Shown in pieces: positions 26,914 to 35,648 of a stretch of DNA of 64,000 nt. The number at the start of each line of letters is the position of its first letter. The first letter of the stretch is position 1. The notes beneath the pieces are model-generated. The model was given only the letters and a program-made list of their open reading frames with translations. It searched no databases and was not told the DNA's origin. Origin of the DNA: Draconibacterium aestuarii (lineage in GTDB: Bacteria; Bacteroidota; Bacteroidia; Bacteroidales; Prolixibacteraceae); NCBI GenBank assembly GCA_026671195.1, contig JAPOHD010000002.1, positions 62,001 through 126,000 on the forward strand, read 5' to 3'. The position numbers were made by a program, and so were the translations under genes.

Positions 26914-27771
26914 TTATAATTCAATGACTGCCGATTCGCATACGTATGTAGGTATTATTCCTGTACTCCCTATTTTTATTCTGGCCATTTCGGGTAGGGT
27001 ATTACCTGAAAGAACCAGCGCGGTATCGAGTCCAAATTTGTTCCCTCCAATAATGTCGGTGTAAAGTGTGTCGCCAACCATTAAAATCTCGCCACGTTTT
27101 ATATCAGGAATGTCTTTCATGGCTCTTTCGTATGCCAGTAAAAACATTTGGGCATCGGGTTTACCAAAGCGGATAAACTTTTTCCCCAGTATTTTTTCAA
27201 CCATATCGGCCAGCCCTCCAACGGCAACAGAGATGTCGTTTTTATTCACCGGGTAATTGATATCGGTATTGGCAACAACCACGGTCATGTTTTTTTTACG
27301 CAGTAGGTTGATGGTTTTGTTAATGTCTTCGTTCCAGTCGAAACCTTCATCATCTAAAAATGCACACGATTCAATGTGATCAATGTCGTTTAGATCCAGA
27401 TTGCGGATTGAAACTGTTTTTAAACCGGCAGTTTCAATATAGTGGGCCGAATCATTGGTTCCCAAAAATGCAACAGCATTTCCATTAGTGACTTTGGTTT
27501 TAAAAAATTCCATGGCTAACATCCCCGACGACAAGATCTTGTCGGTTGTAATACAGCCCAAACCTCTTTCCTGGTACCATTTCGATAGTGCTTCCGGACT
27601 TCTTGATGAGTCGTTTGTGAGTACGTAATACGGAATTCCTTTTTTGTCCAGATATTGAAAAGTATTGGCAATATCCGGGATTAAACCCTTGTGGTTTTTT
27701 AGTACTCCGAATGCATCAAAAAACACTGCTTTGTAGTTTTTTACCACACTTCTAAAGCTTCTTGTTCTCAT
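26914..27771 (-). CDS. HAD superfamily class IIA protein (NagD-like)
   Basis: 285-residue protein of the NagD-like HAD group, which includes phosphatases for small phosphorylated metabolites. Motif I is VFFDAFGVL, where the second Asp of the normal D-x-D is Phe; motif II has VLTNDSSRSPE; motif III/IV is GKPDAQMFLLAYE then MVGDTLYTDIIGG. The nucleophile and magnesium Asp residues are there but the acid/base Asp is missing, as in some class IIA subgroups. Third gene of a tight operon with the kinase-like protein (10-base gap) and the GSI-like ligase. Substrate unknown. Confidence 0.85.
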   Translation of the reverse strand: MRTRSFRSVVKNYKAVFFDAFGVLKNHKGLIPDIANTFQYLDKKGIPYYVLTNDSSRSPEALSKWYQERGLGCITTDKILSSGMLAMEFFKTKVTNGNAVAFLGTNDSAHYIETAGLKTVSIRNLDLNDIDHIESCAFLDDEGFDWNEDINKTINLLRKKNMTVVVANTDINYPVNKNDISVAVGGLADMVEKILGKKFIRFGKPDAQMFLLAYERAMKDIPDIKRGEILMVGDTLYTDIIGGNKFGLDTALVLSGNTLPEMARIKIGSTGIIPTYVCESAVIEL

Positions 27772-27781
27772 ATTGTTAGTT

Positions 27782-28855
27782 CTATAATTTTAAGGCTTTT
27801 AAAATTTTCTCGACCCGGTAGTTGGCATCCATCGCCGGAAAATACTTATCGTAGGCCTCTTGAATTAATTTGCTCGAATATTGTTTCCTGAAAAAATACG
27901 GGCCGTCTTTTATTACATAGTTCAAAATAAAAAAGCGGTAAACTTCTTTAATCAGTCGAACTTCGGGTTCGGTTAATGGAAAAATCTTGTGATATTCTTT
28001 CAAAAACATCATAAAGCGGTCTTCCATTAAGGTATCCACCATGTAACTAAAAACAGTGCAGTCGCCAACATCGGAAACCACCCGGCTAAAAAAGTAAAAA
28101 TCCATTACCCGCGACGACATTCTGAACCAATCGTAATCCCAGCGTGAGTAAAATCTGCCATCGCCTGTAATCGAAAAATTTCCAATATTCCAGTCAACCA
28201 AAACAGGGATGGTTTCAATTTCGGTGGTGTAATTTACTTTGTCGGCATTGTTCAAAAAGCTATCGGCATTGCGCAGTATAAGATCTTTGTGCGAGGGGCA
28301 CATCTTAATCTCATTTTTTTGAATAGAGCGCTTTAGTTTTTGAATATCGGTGATTACATTTTTTGACGAATGTGGCAGTTGGTTGGTAACGTTTGTACAC
28401 GCTTTGTGGAATCTTGCCAATTCGCGTCCGAGTTTTTTTATGTGCTTTTCTTCCAGTCTTCGCGGAAGTTTATTCCGTATTTGTATGGGATTGTAAAAAA
28501 CTACCCAGGCACTTCGTTCCAGTTCGTGATAGCGATAAATAAACAGCTCGTTTCTTTTTACCAGCGATTGTGCCAAAAACATTTGATACGGATGCTCAAG
28601 GTTGTTTGCCAGATTATTTATTATAATGTGGTCTTCTCTAAAGTCCTCAAAATTTCCGTATTCCGAAAGTTTGGCGAAAACGGGCTCTCGTTCGTAAAAT
28701 GAAACTTTGTAAACATGGTTTGTCGAAACCTGGGCACTTACATCAAATACCCCTTTTATTTCGTGCCTGTCGTTGTCAAATTCTTTCCAGGCCAGTTTTA
28801 TTATTTGTGAGTAATCTAATTTTTGCATCTTTTTTTTTGATGTATTGGAAATCAA
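27782..28855 (-). CDS. Aminoglycoside-phosphotransferase-fold kinase-like protein
   Basis: 357-residue cytoplasmic protein resembling the APH/choline kinase group. The catalytic loop appears as VLVDWNIGNFSI, where Asp and the distal Asn are kept but the usual preceding His (H-x-D-x4-N) is absent, and the metal-binding motif is RWDYDWFR. A second stretch SHKDLILRN fits the H-x-D-x4-N wording but lies about 40 residues earlier; which one is catalytic is unclear. The N-terminal lobe (VYKVSFYEREPVFAKLSEYGNF, in part) may hold the ATP-binding Lys. It lies between the GSI-like gene (7-base gap) and the HAD gene (10-base gap). Phosphoacceptor unknown. Confidence 0.78.
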   Translation of the reverse strand: MISNTSKKKMQKLDYSQIIKLAWKEFDNDRHEIKGVFDVSAQVSTNHVYKVSFYEREPVFAKLSEYGNFEDFREDHIIINNLANNLEHPYQMFLAQSLVKRNELFIYRYHELERSAWVVFYNPIQIRNKLPRRLEEKHIKKLGRELARFHKACTNVTNQLPHSSKNVITDIQKLKRSIQKNEIKMCPSHKDLILRNADSFLNNADKVNYTTEIETIPVLVDWNIGNFSITGDGRFYSRWDYDWFRMSSRVMDFYFFSRVVSDVGDCTVFSYMVDTLMEDRFMMFLKEYHKIFPLTEPEVRLIKEVYRFFILNYVIKDGPYFFRKQYSSKLIQEAYDKYFPAMDANYRVEKILKALKL

Positions 28856-28862
28856 AAGTAGC

Positions 28863-30221
28863 TTAAATTATCTCAAAATATCTTCTTCGTTCCCAATTTG
28901 GATCGTTGTGGTCAATTTGCTTGCATTCCCATTCGCGGGTTAAGGTAAAATATTTCACAAATGCTTCGCCAAAAAGTTTGTTGGCAATTTCTGAATTTGC
29001 CATTTTTTCAGTTGCTGCTTCAAGCGATACAGGCAAAATACCATTTGTTTCGTTGGTGTATCCATTCCCGGTTGTTGGTGCAACATCAAGGCGAAGTTTG
29101 TTTTTTATTCCGTATAATCCTGCTGCCAGCGAAGCCGCTAAAGCCAAATAAGCATTTGTGTCAGATCCCGGCACGCGCAGTTCAATTCGGGTTGATTTAT
29201 TTCCGCCAGGAATGGCGCGAATTGCAGTAGTTCGGTTGTCAATTCCCCAGGTTAAAGTTGAGGGAGCCCAGTCGCCGCCACACAATCGTTTGTAACTGTT
29301 CGGGTTCGGAGCAAACATGGGAAGTATTTCGGGCAAGCACTTTAATTGTCCGGCAATGTATTGTTCCATGGTTTGGCTAAGCCTTGTTTCTTTTTGTGCA
29401 TCAAAAAACAAATTCTTTTTCTTGCTCATATCCCACAAACTTTGATGAATGTGCCCCCCGCACCCGGGAAGTTTCTCATTCCATTTGGCCATAAAAGTGG
29501 CCACAAAATTATGCCGGTATGCAATTTCTTTTACTGCCGTTTTAAAAAGTAAGGCTTTGTCGGCTGCTTTTAAAATATCGTCAAAAATAACGGTTGCTTC
29601 AATTACGCCAGGCCCTGTTTCGGTGTGCATTCCTTCCAGCGGAATATCAAATTTCTGAAGCAATTCAAACAAATCGTTAAAATAAGGCTGGTTTAACGAA
29701 GTTCTTAAAATGGAATATCCAAACATGCCCGGTGTTATCGGTTTTAAATCCTGAAAACCGGAAGCGTAAATTTCATTTGGAGAGCCCAGAAAATTAAACC
29801 ATTCGAATTCCTGGGCAAAAATGGGTTTAAAACCAAGCGACTCACTTTCTGCAGCAATTTTTTTTAAGAGACTGCGTGAGCAGGTCGAGTTGGCATATTT
29901 TTTATCAGCACTAAAATCTCCCAGAAAAAAAGGAGTACCGTTTTCCCATGGGATTTCCCGAAAAGTATCCATGTCGATTATTGCTTTTGCATCGGGATAA
30001 CCGGTGTGCCATCCGGTAATTTCTGAGTTTTCGAAACATTTATCGTTGCAATCCCAGCCAAAAATTACATCACAAAAACCCATTCCGTTTTCAATAGCAC
30101 TTAAAAACTTATCCTTGTGAATGTATTTTCCTCTCAAAATTCCGTCAATGTCGGCAACTGCGAATTTAACCTTTGTAATTTCTGCAGCTTTTATTTTATC
30201 TATGATTTCTGTTTTCTTCAT
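28863..30221 (-). CDS. Glutamine synthetase type I-like ligase (GlnA/PuuA family)
   Basis: ATP-dependent ligase that joins ammonia or an amine to the gamma-carboxyl of glutamate. The 452-residue product has the GSI fold: metal-site FAQEFEWFNF, HTETGPGVIEATV, MAKWNEKLPGCGGHIHQSL, APNPNSYKRL, IDNRTTAIRAIPG and IELRVPGSDTNAYLALAASLA. The last block resembles gamma-glutamylputrescine/gamma-glutamylmethylamide synthetases (GADANPYL type) more than true GlnA, and no adenylylation Tyr segment is obvious. First gene of the operon with a kinase-like and a HAD protein, which also points to a small-amine pathway rather than bulk nitrogen assimilation (inference). Confidence 0.88.
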   Translation of the reverse strand: MKKTEIIDKIKAAEITKVKFAVADIDGILRGKYIHKDKFLSAIENGMGFCDVIFGWDCNDKCFENSEITGWHTGYPDAKAIIDMDTFREIPWENGTPFFLGDFSADKKYANSTCSRSLLKKIAAESESLGFKPIFAQEFEWFNFLGSPNEIYASGFQDLKPITPGMFGYSILRTSLNQPYFNDLFELLQKFDIPLEGMHTETGPGVIEATVIFDDILKAADKALLFKTAVKEIAYRHNFVATFMAKWNEKLPGCGGHIHQSLWDMSKKKNLFFDAQKETRLSQTMEQYIAGQLKCLPEILPMFAPNPNSYKRLCGGDWAPSTLTWGIDNRTTAIRAIPGGNKSTRIELRVPGSDTNAYLALAASLAAGLYGIKNKLRLDVAPTTGNGYTNETNGILPVSLEAATEKMANSEIANKLFGEAFVKYFTLTREWECKQIDHNDPNWERRRYFEII

Positions 30222-30427
30222 TCTAACGTTAAAATAGTTTTTGTTTTTATAAATATCAAATTCATTTTTATGAAATATTGTGTTGAGGTATTTGAATTTT
30301 ATGACTGTTTTGTCAAAATGTCAAAAAAACAGCACTCATACCCCTGGAAAACTACATCTGTTCGTAAATAATTCTTAAAAATTGATGATTGGGTATGATA
30401 AATATCAGGATTACGTTCAGGATTTGT

Positions 30428-30435
30428 TATTTTTG
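30428..30435 (+). promoter_or_regulatory. Possible -7 box of the GSIII gene (TATTTTTG)
   Basis: Fits TAnnTTTG, 41 bases before the ATG in the divergent GSI-like/GSIII spacer. No matching -33 element at about 19 bases, so an activator may be needed or the site may be false. Confidence 0.4.
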
Positions 30436-30475
30436 ATACCAGACAAAAAAACGACAGACTTAAAATTCATTAATC

Positions 30476-32665
30476 ATGGCACAATTTAGATTTAAAGCAC
30501 TGGAGGAAGTGTTAAACCGTATTCCCGACGAATTTATAAGGGAAGAAAATCTGGTTTCGGATTACTATGGAATGATGGTGTTCGACAAAGCGAAAATGAA
30601 AAAGTACCTTTCGCGGGAAGCATACAAAGCAGTTACCGATGCAATTGAGAAAGGTACAATTGTTGACCGAAAAATGGCGGATCAGGTGGCACAGGGAATG
30701 AAAGCCTGGGCTATCGAAAATGGTGCAACTCACTACACGCACTGGTTTCATCCGTTAACCGACGGAACAGCAGAAAAACACGATGCATTTATTGTACACG
30801 GAGCCGATGGTGGAGTTATCGAATCGTTCTCGGGGAACCTTTTGTCGCAGCAGGAACCCGATGCTTCTTCTTTCCCTAGTGGCGGAATTCGCCAAACTTT
30901 TGAGGCGCGTGGTTACACGGCATGGGATCCAACATCACCCGCTTTTATCAGCGAAACTACGCTAACCATTCCTACCATATTTATTTCATTCACCGGTGAA
31001 GCCCTTGATTATAAAACACCTTTACTGCGTGCATTAAATGTAGTAAATAAAGCTGCAACCGATGTGTGCCATTATTTTGATAAAAATGTTACCTCGGTGC
31101 AAGCAAACCTGGGCTGGGAACAAGAGTATTTTCTGATTGATGAAGCTTTATACATGGCGCGTCCCGACCTTGTGTTAACCGGACGTACTTTAATGGGGCA
31201 CAGTTCATCGAAAGACCAGCAGTTGGACGACCACTATTTTTCATCGATTCCGACACGTGCAAACCGATTTATGCAAGATGTTGAGAATGAAGCCTACAAA
31301 CTGGGTATTCCTGTAAAAACACGTCATAACGAGGTGGCTCCAAACCAATTTGAATTTGCCCCCATTTACGAAGAAGCAAACCTGGCTAACGACCATAACC
31401 AGTTGATGATGGATATTATGCAGAAGATTGCCCGCAGGCATAAGTTCCGCATCTTATTTCACGAAAAACCTTTTGCCGGAATCAATGGTTCGGGGAAACA
31501 CAACAACTGGTCGTTGGAAACCAATACCGGTGTAAACGTGTATAAACCAGGTAAAAATCCGAAATCGAACTTGCAGTTCTTAACCTTTGTAATTAATACT
31601 TTGCAGGCTGTTTACGAAGGGCAGGATTTGTTACGTGCAAGTATTTTAACGGCTTCCAACTCGCATCGTTTGGGTGCAAATGAAGCACCACCGTCAATTC
31701 TTTCGGTTTTCCTCGGAACGGAAGTTTCTAAAATGCTCGACCTAATGGAAGAGGCTGTTGTGGACAGAAAAATGACACCGGACGAAAAAACGGCCCTGAA
31801 ATTAAATATCGGCCGTATTCCTGAAATTATTCTGGACAATACTGACCGCAACCGTACTTCGCCTTTTGCCTTTACCGGTAACCGTTTTGAGTTCCGTGCT
31901 GTGGGGTCAACGGCAAATAATGCATCAGCATTAATTGTGCTGAATACTTTGGTAGCAAGCCAACTAAAAAAGTTTAAGGTGGCTGTTGATAAATTAATTG
32001 AAAAAGACGTTAAAAAGGATGAAGCCATTTTTCAGGTCTTAAAGGGTTTAATTATTAGCTCGAAACCAATTCGTTTTAATGGCGATGGTTATAGTGAAGA
32101 ATGGGTAAAAGAAGCAGCAAAACGCGGTCTTACAAATGTTCGTAATGTACCCGAGTCGCTGGCGGCATACATGCGTCCCGAAAGCAAGGAGCTTTTTGAA
32201 ACATTGGGCATCTTCAACGAATCGGAATTACGCGGCAGGGTAGAGGTTGAGTACGAAAAATTTATCATGAAAATTCAGATCGAATCGCGTGTGCTTGCTG
32301 ATATCGCCATTAATCATATTGTGCCAACAGCTGTTGAATACCAAACAATGCTGCTCGAGAATGTGAAAAACCTGAAAGCAGTATTTTCGGAAAAAGAGTT
32401 TAATTCGTTGGCTGAAGGTAGGCTGGAATTAATTAGAGAAGTTGGAAAACACGTTTCGGTAATTAAGCTAAAACGTAAAGAAATGACCAATGCCCGTGCC
32501 GAGGCAAATGTTATTGAAGATTTAATTGAGAAGGCAAAAGCTTACGACAGTACGGTTCGTCCGTTCCTTGAAGAAATAAGAGGACACATTGATAAGCTTG
32601 AGTTAATTGTGGATAATGAAAAATGGCCATTGCCAAAATATCGTGAGTTACTTTTTGTAAGATAA
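30476..32665 (+). CDS. glnN: Glutamine synthetase type III
   Basis: Large dodecameric glutamine synthetase typical of Bacteroidota and cyanobacteria. The 729-residue product opens with the GSIII N domain (YYGMMVFDKAKMKKYLS), then THWFHPLTDGTAEKHDAF, the metal-site GWEQEYFLID near 215, KTRHNEVAPNQFEFAPIYEEAN (in part), the ATP-site GINGSGKHNNWSLETNTG near 340, and NRTSPFAFTGNRFEFRAVGS. Length is standard. It is transcribed away from the GSI-like operon and ends in its own terminator. Probably the main ammonia-assimilating enzyme (inference from the phylum). Confidence 0.97.
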   Translation: MAQFRFKALEEVLNRIPDEFIREENLVSDYYGMMVFDKAKMKKYLSREAYKAVTDAIEKGTIVDRKMADQVAQGMKAWAIENGATHYTHWFHPLTDGTAEKHDAFIVHGADGGVIESFSGNLLSQQEPDASSFPSGGIRQTFEARGYTAWDPTSPAFISETTLTIPTIFISFTGEALDYKTPLLRALNVVNKAATDVCHYFDKNVTSVQANLGWEQEYFLIDEALYMARPDLVLTGRTLMGHSSSKDQQLDDHYFSSIPTRANRFMQDVENEAYKLGIPVKTRHNEVAPNQFEFAPIYEEANLANDHNQLMMDIMQKIARRHKFRILFHEKPFAGINGSGKHNNWSLETNTGVNVYKPGKNPKSNLQFLTFVINTLQAVYEGQDLLRASILTASNSHRLGANEAPPSILSVFLGTEVSKMLDLMEEAVVDRKMTPDEKTALKLNIGRIPEIILDNTDRNRTSPFAFTGNRFEFRAVGSTANNASALIVLNTLVASQLKKFKVAVDKLIEKDVKKDEAIFQVLKGLIISSKPIRFNGDGYSEEWVKEAAKRGLTNVRNVPESLAAYMRPESKELFETLGIFNESELRGRVEVEYEKFIMKIQIESRVLADIAINHIVPTAVEYQTMLLENVKNLKAVFSEKEFNSLAEGRLELIREVGKHVSVIKLKRKEMTNARAEANVIEDLIEKAKAYDSTVRPFLEEIRGHIDKLELIVDNEKWPLPKYRELLFVR

Positions 32666-32687
32666 TATTCGATTAATACGAACTTTT

Positions 32688-32723
32688 AAAAGACTTTCGG
32701 GATAATCCTGAAAGTCTTTTTTT
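32688..32723 (+). terminator. Terminator of the GSIII gene
   Basis: AAAAGACTTTC and GAAAGTCTTTT arms with inner GGAT/ATCC pairing, then a T run, 22 bases past the stop. Confidence 0.85.
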
Positions 32724-32800
32724 ATTGATTTATACTTAAGTTACTTATCAAACGTTATTCTAAAAAATATTTTACTTTTACTTCCCAAATCAAACGGGGT

Positions 32801-34792
32801 ATGAAGCAGATCAGATTAGCTGTTTTTTCTTTAATTATTATCGTCTTAAGTGGTTGTGGTTCTGCCAAACACGGGCGTGAAGCATTGTTGTCGCAAGATA
32901 TTGGAGAATATTACAAGGCTATTGAAAAATATAAAAAGGCGCGTAAAAAGGAGAAAGATCGCACCAAACGAATTGAATATGCATATAATATTGCCGAATG
33001 TTACAGGGCAATTGGACAATACGATTACGCCGCGCAAAATTATAAATTTGCCATTCGTTTAGGTTATCCCGCCCCCGAAGCTTTATTGCATTATGCAAAC
33101 ATGCTGCGAATTACACAAAAATTTGAAGAGGCTACAGAAACGTATCGAACTTATCTCGATTCGGTACCCGGCGATACACGTGCCCTGGAAGGTATTGAAG
33201 CCATGCGGAAAACGCAGGAATGGGTCGCAAATCCTACACGGCATATTATTAACCCGATAAAAGAGATTAACAAAACAGGGAGCGATTTTGCCCCGGTTTT
33301 TGTGGGCGGACGCGATAACGAAATAATTTTTACATCATCGCGCAAGTCTTCCACCGGGAAAAAAGAAAGTATGATTACCGGACAAGCATATACCGATCTT
33401 TTTAGGGCAACATTTAGCGTACAACGCCAAAAATGGGAAGAACCAAAATTGCTGGATCAGAACCTGATAATAAATACCGGCGATGAAGAAGGTGCTGCAA
33501 CATTAAACTCTACAGGAGAACAAATGATTTTTACCCGTTGCAGGTACGATAAAGCGCAGGCAATGGGAGCCGAGTTATACTCTACTTCGCAGTCGCGGGG
33601 ATCGTGGTCCGATCCCATAAAAGTGCAGGTAATTGGCGATAGTTTAACAGCTGCCCATCCGGCTTTAAGCCCCGATGGAAGTATGCTTTATTTTGTGTCG
33701 GATAAACCCGGCGGACAAGGCGGAAAAGATATCTGGAGGGCCCCTGCTGAAGGAGGAACTTTTGGAAAGGCGGTGAATTTGGGAGCTGCTATTAATACCG
33801 AAGGCGACGAAATGTTCCCGTTTGTTCGCGACAACGACGAACTGTATTTTGCTTCAAACGGCCACATTGGTATGGGTGGTTTCGATATTTTTAAAGCCAT
33901 TGAAGATGAAAATGGTGTTTGGAAGGTTGAGAATATGGGATCGCCAATGAACTCGTCGGCCGATGATTTTGGAATCGCTTTTGTTACCGGCGAAAACAAA
34001 GGGATGTTTAGTTCGAACCGGAAAGGATCGCGTGGCGACGATATTTATTCGTTTCTGGTTCCTCCAAAAATTTACCAGGTTGAAGGTGAAATTTTTGATA
34101 AGGAAACCAATTCGAAACTGGATGGAGCAACCGTTCGTATTATTGGAACCGATGGTACAAACCTGAAAATGCGCGCACAGAATGGTAAGTTTAAAATGAA
34201 ATTGAAACCTGAAACAGAATACATTTTTGCAGCCTATAAAGACGGTTTCCTGCGCGATAAAGCCGCAGCAAATACAATTGGACTGGATGATAGCCGCGAT
34301 TTCAGGTTTGAAATGTATTTAACACCAACCGATGCACCTATTAAGGTCGATAATATTAATTACGAATTTGGTAGCTGGGAACTGCTCGAAAGCTCGAAGG
34401 TGGCACTCGATACTTTGGTGCAGATACTTGTGTTTAATCCTACCATTACCATTGAGCTAATGGCGCATACCGACCATGTGGGAAGCGATCAGTTTAACTT
34501 TGATTTGTCGCAAAAACGCGCACAAAGTGTGGTCGATTATCTCATTGAGAAGGGCATAAATCCCGATCGTTTGGTAGCCAAAGGTTATGGCGAAACCTGG
34601 CCTAAAACAATTACGCGTAAAATGGCTAATCAGTATGATTTTCTTAAACGCAACGATGAGCTGACCGAAGAATTTATTCTGAAATTAACACCTGCTCAAC
34701 AGGAAATTGCCACAGCTATTAACCGTCGTACCGAATTTAGGGTATTGTCAACCGACTTTATTGAGAAGTTTGATGCTGAGCCGGAGAAATAG
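32801..34792 (+). CDS. PorE-like OmpA family lipoprotein (TPR, beta-propeller, CRD, OmpA)
   Basis: Outer-membrane lipoprotein that binds peptidoglycan. Domain order in 663 residues: lipoprotein signal with Cys19 (LSGC), TPR helices at about 25-135 (EYYKAIEKYKKARKK, ECYRAIGQYDYAAQNYKFA), PD40/WD40-like propeller at about 150-410 (HPALSPDGSMLYFVSDKPGG), a carboxypeptidase-regulatory-like module at about 425-505, and an OmpA domain at about 520-655 (FNFDLSQKRAQSVVDYLIEKGINPDRL, in part). This is the layout of PorE, a T9SS-associated lipoprotein, but several paralogues usually exist, so the T9SS role is an inference supported by PorP/SprF and type B cargo at 52-57 kb. Confidence 0.88.
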   Translation: MKQIRLAVFSLIIIVLSGCGSAKHGREALLSQDIGEYYKAIEKYKKARKKEKDRTKRIEYAYNIAECYRAIGQYDYAAQNYKFAIRLGYPAPEALLHYANMLRITQKFEEATETYRTYLDSVPGDTRALEGIEAMRKTQEWVANPTRHIINPIKEINKTGSDFAPVFVGGRDNEIIFTSSRKSSTGKKESMITGQAYTDLFRATFSVQRQKWEEPKLLDQNLIINTGDEEGAATLNSTGEQMIFTRCRYDKAQAMGAELYSTSQSRGSWSDPIKVQVIGDSLTAAHPALSPDGSMLYFVSDKPGGQGGKDIWRAPAEGGTFGKAVNLGAAINTEGDEMFPFVRDNDELYFASNGHIGMGGFDIFKAIEDENGVWKVENMGSPMNSSADDFGIAFVTGENKGMFSSNRKGSRGDDIYSFLVPPKIYQVEGEIFDKETNSKLDGATVRIIGTDGTNLKMRAQNGKFKMKLKPETEYIFAAYKDGFLRDKAAANTIGLDDSRDFRFEMYLTPTDAPIKVDNINYEFGSWELLESSKVALDTLVQILVFNPTITIELMAHTDHVGSDQFNFDLSQKRAQSVVDYLIEKGINPDRLVAKGYGETWPKTITRKMANQYDFLKRNDELTEEFILKLTPAQQEIATAINRRTEFRVLSTDFIEKFDAEPEK

Positions 34793-34821
34793 ATTGTAAC
34801 AACTTTGCTTACGAATTAATT

Positions 34822-35424
34822 TTAGTCATCAGGATGAAGGTCTTTTTGTTTTCGTGTTGAATAGTAGCTGTTATATCTTTTTCTTTTAATCTTCTTTTTC
34901 TTCGAAAATATGTTTATCGATTCTAAGGGGATCTGCATTAAATTGATGGAACTTGCTTCAGTGCGCATCATTTTGTTGTGTTCGGTCATTATATCCTGAA
35001 CAGGATCACTTTCAGGTTTTATTTTGGTATAACTCTGAACTTTGTAATCCTTTAAAAATGAGAGGTTCTTTTTGGCCTTCTCAAGATCGCCGGCGTTATC
35101 AGGGGTAACGGTTATTTCCGGAATTTCTATATTGTCAGACTCGAGGGTTATTACAGGAGCCTTTAACAGTGTGTAAACCTGCACTGATTTCCTGTTGTAA
35201 GAGATGTGTGATAAAATCAACGAATCACCGGGCGATACAGTAATGGTAAAAATACCATTGGCCAGCGTTATGTCTTTTTCGTAATTGCTACTGTTGATAA
35301 TATATACATCACTAATTGGATCTCCGTTAGTGTTAACCACTTTTCCCTGAAGTATTATTTTTTCGTCTTGCGAGAAGGTATTAAAACAACAAAATAAGAA
35401 CAGTAAGGCAGGTATAGTTTTCAT
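34822..35424 (-). CDS. Exported carboxypeptidase-regulatory-like domain protein
   Basis: About 200 residues. After a signal peptide (MKTIPALLFLFCCFNTFSQ) comes a CarboxypepD_reg-like beta-sandwich (LQGKVVNTNGDPISDVYIINSS) and a Lys/Arg-rich C-terminal tail (KKKIKRKRYNSYYSTRKQ). No enzyme motif. Start set at the ATG at 35424 because the 10 residues before it do not look like a signal. This domain is usually a module of larger outer-membrane or secreted proteins; alone its role is unknown. It converges on the OmpA-like gene. Confidence 0.8.
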   Translation of the reverse strand: MKTIPALLFLFCCFNTFSQDEKIILQGKVVNTNGDPISDVYIINSSNYEKDITLANGIFTITVSPGDSLILSHISYNRKSVQVYTLLKAPVITLESDNIEIPEITVTPDNAGDLEKAKKNLSFLKDYKVQSYTKIKPESDPVQDIMTEHNKMMRTEASSINLMQIPLESINIFSKKKKIKRKRYNSYYSTRKQKDLHPDD

Positions 35425-35648
35425 GTACAAAGTTTTGCAGTGATAAAGATGCACATAAAGTGTATTAAGTTTTCTGAAAAATAGCTAACATTTGTTAACC
35501 ATAATGTAGCTACGATTGGATTAAATACGATACTATCCTTTGCTTTCTGAATTGTGCTTCAAAGAAAATATGAATTCGTGTTAACTGGGTGTTGTATTTG
35601 GTTTCTTAAAAAAGTTGGTTGATGGTTATATACAAAGTTAAAAACCAG

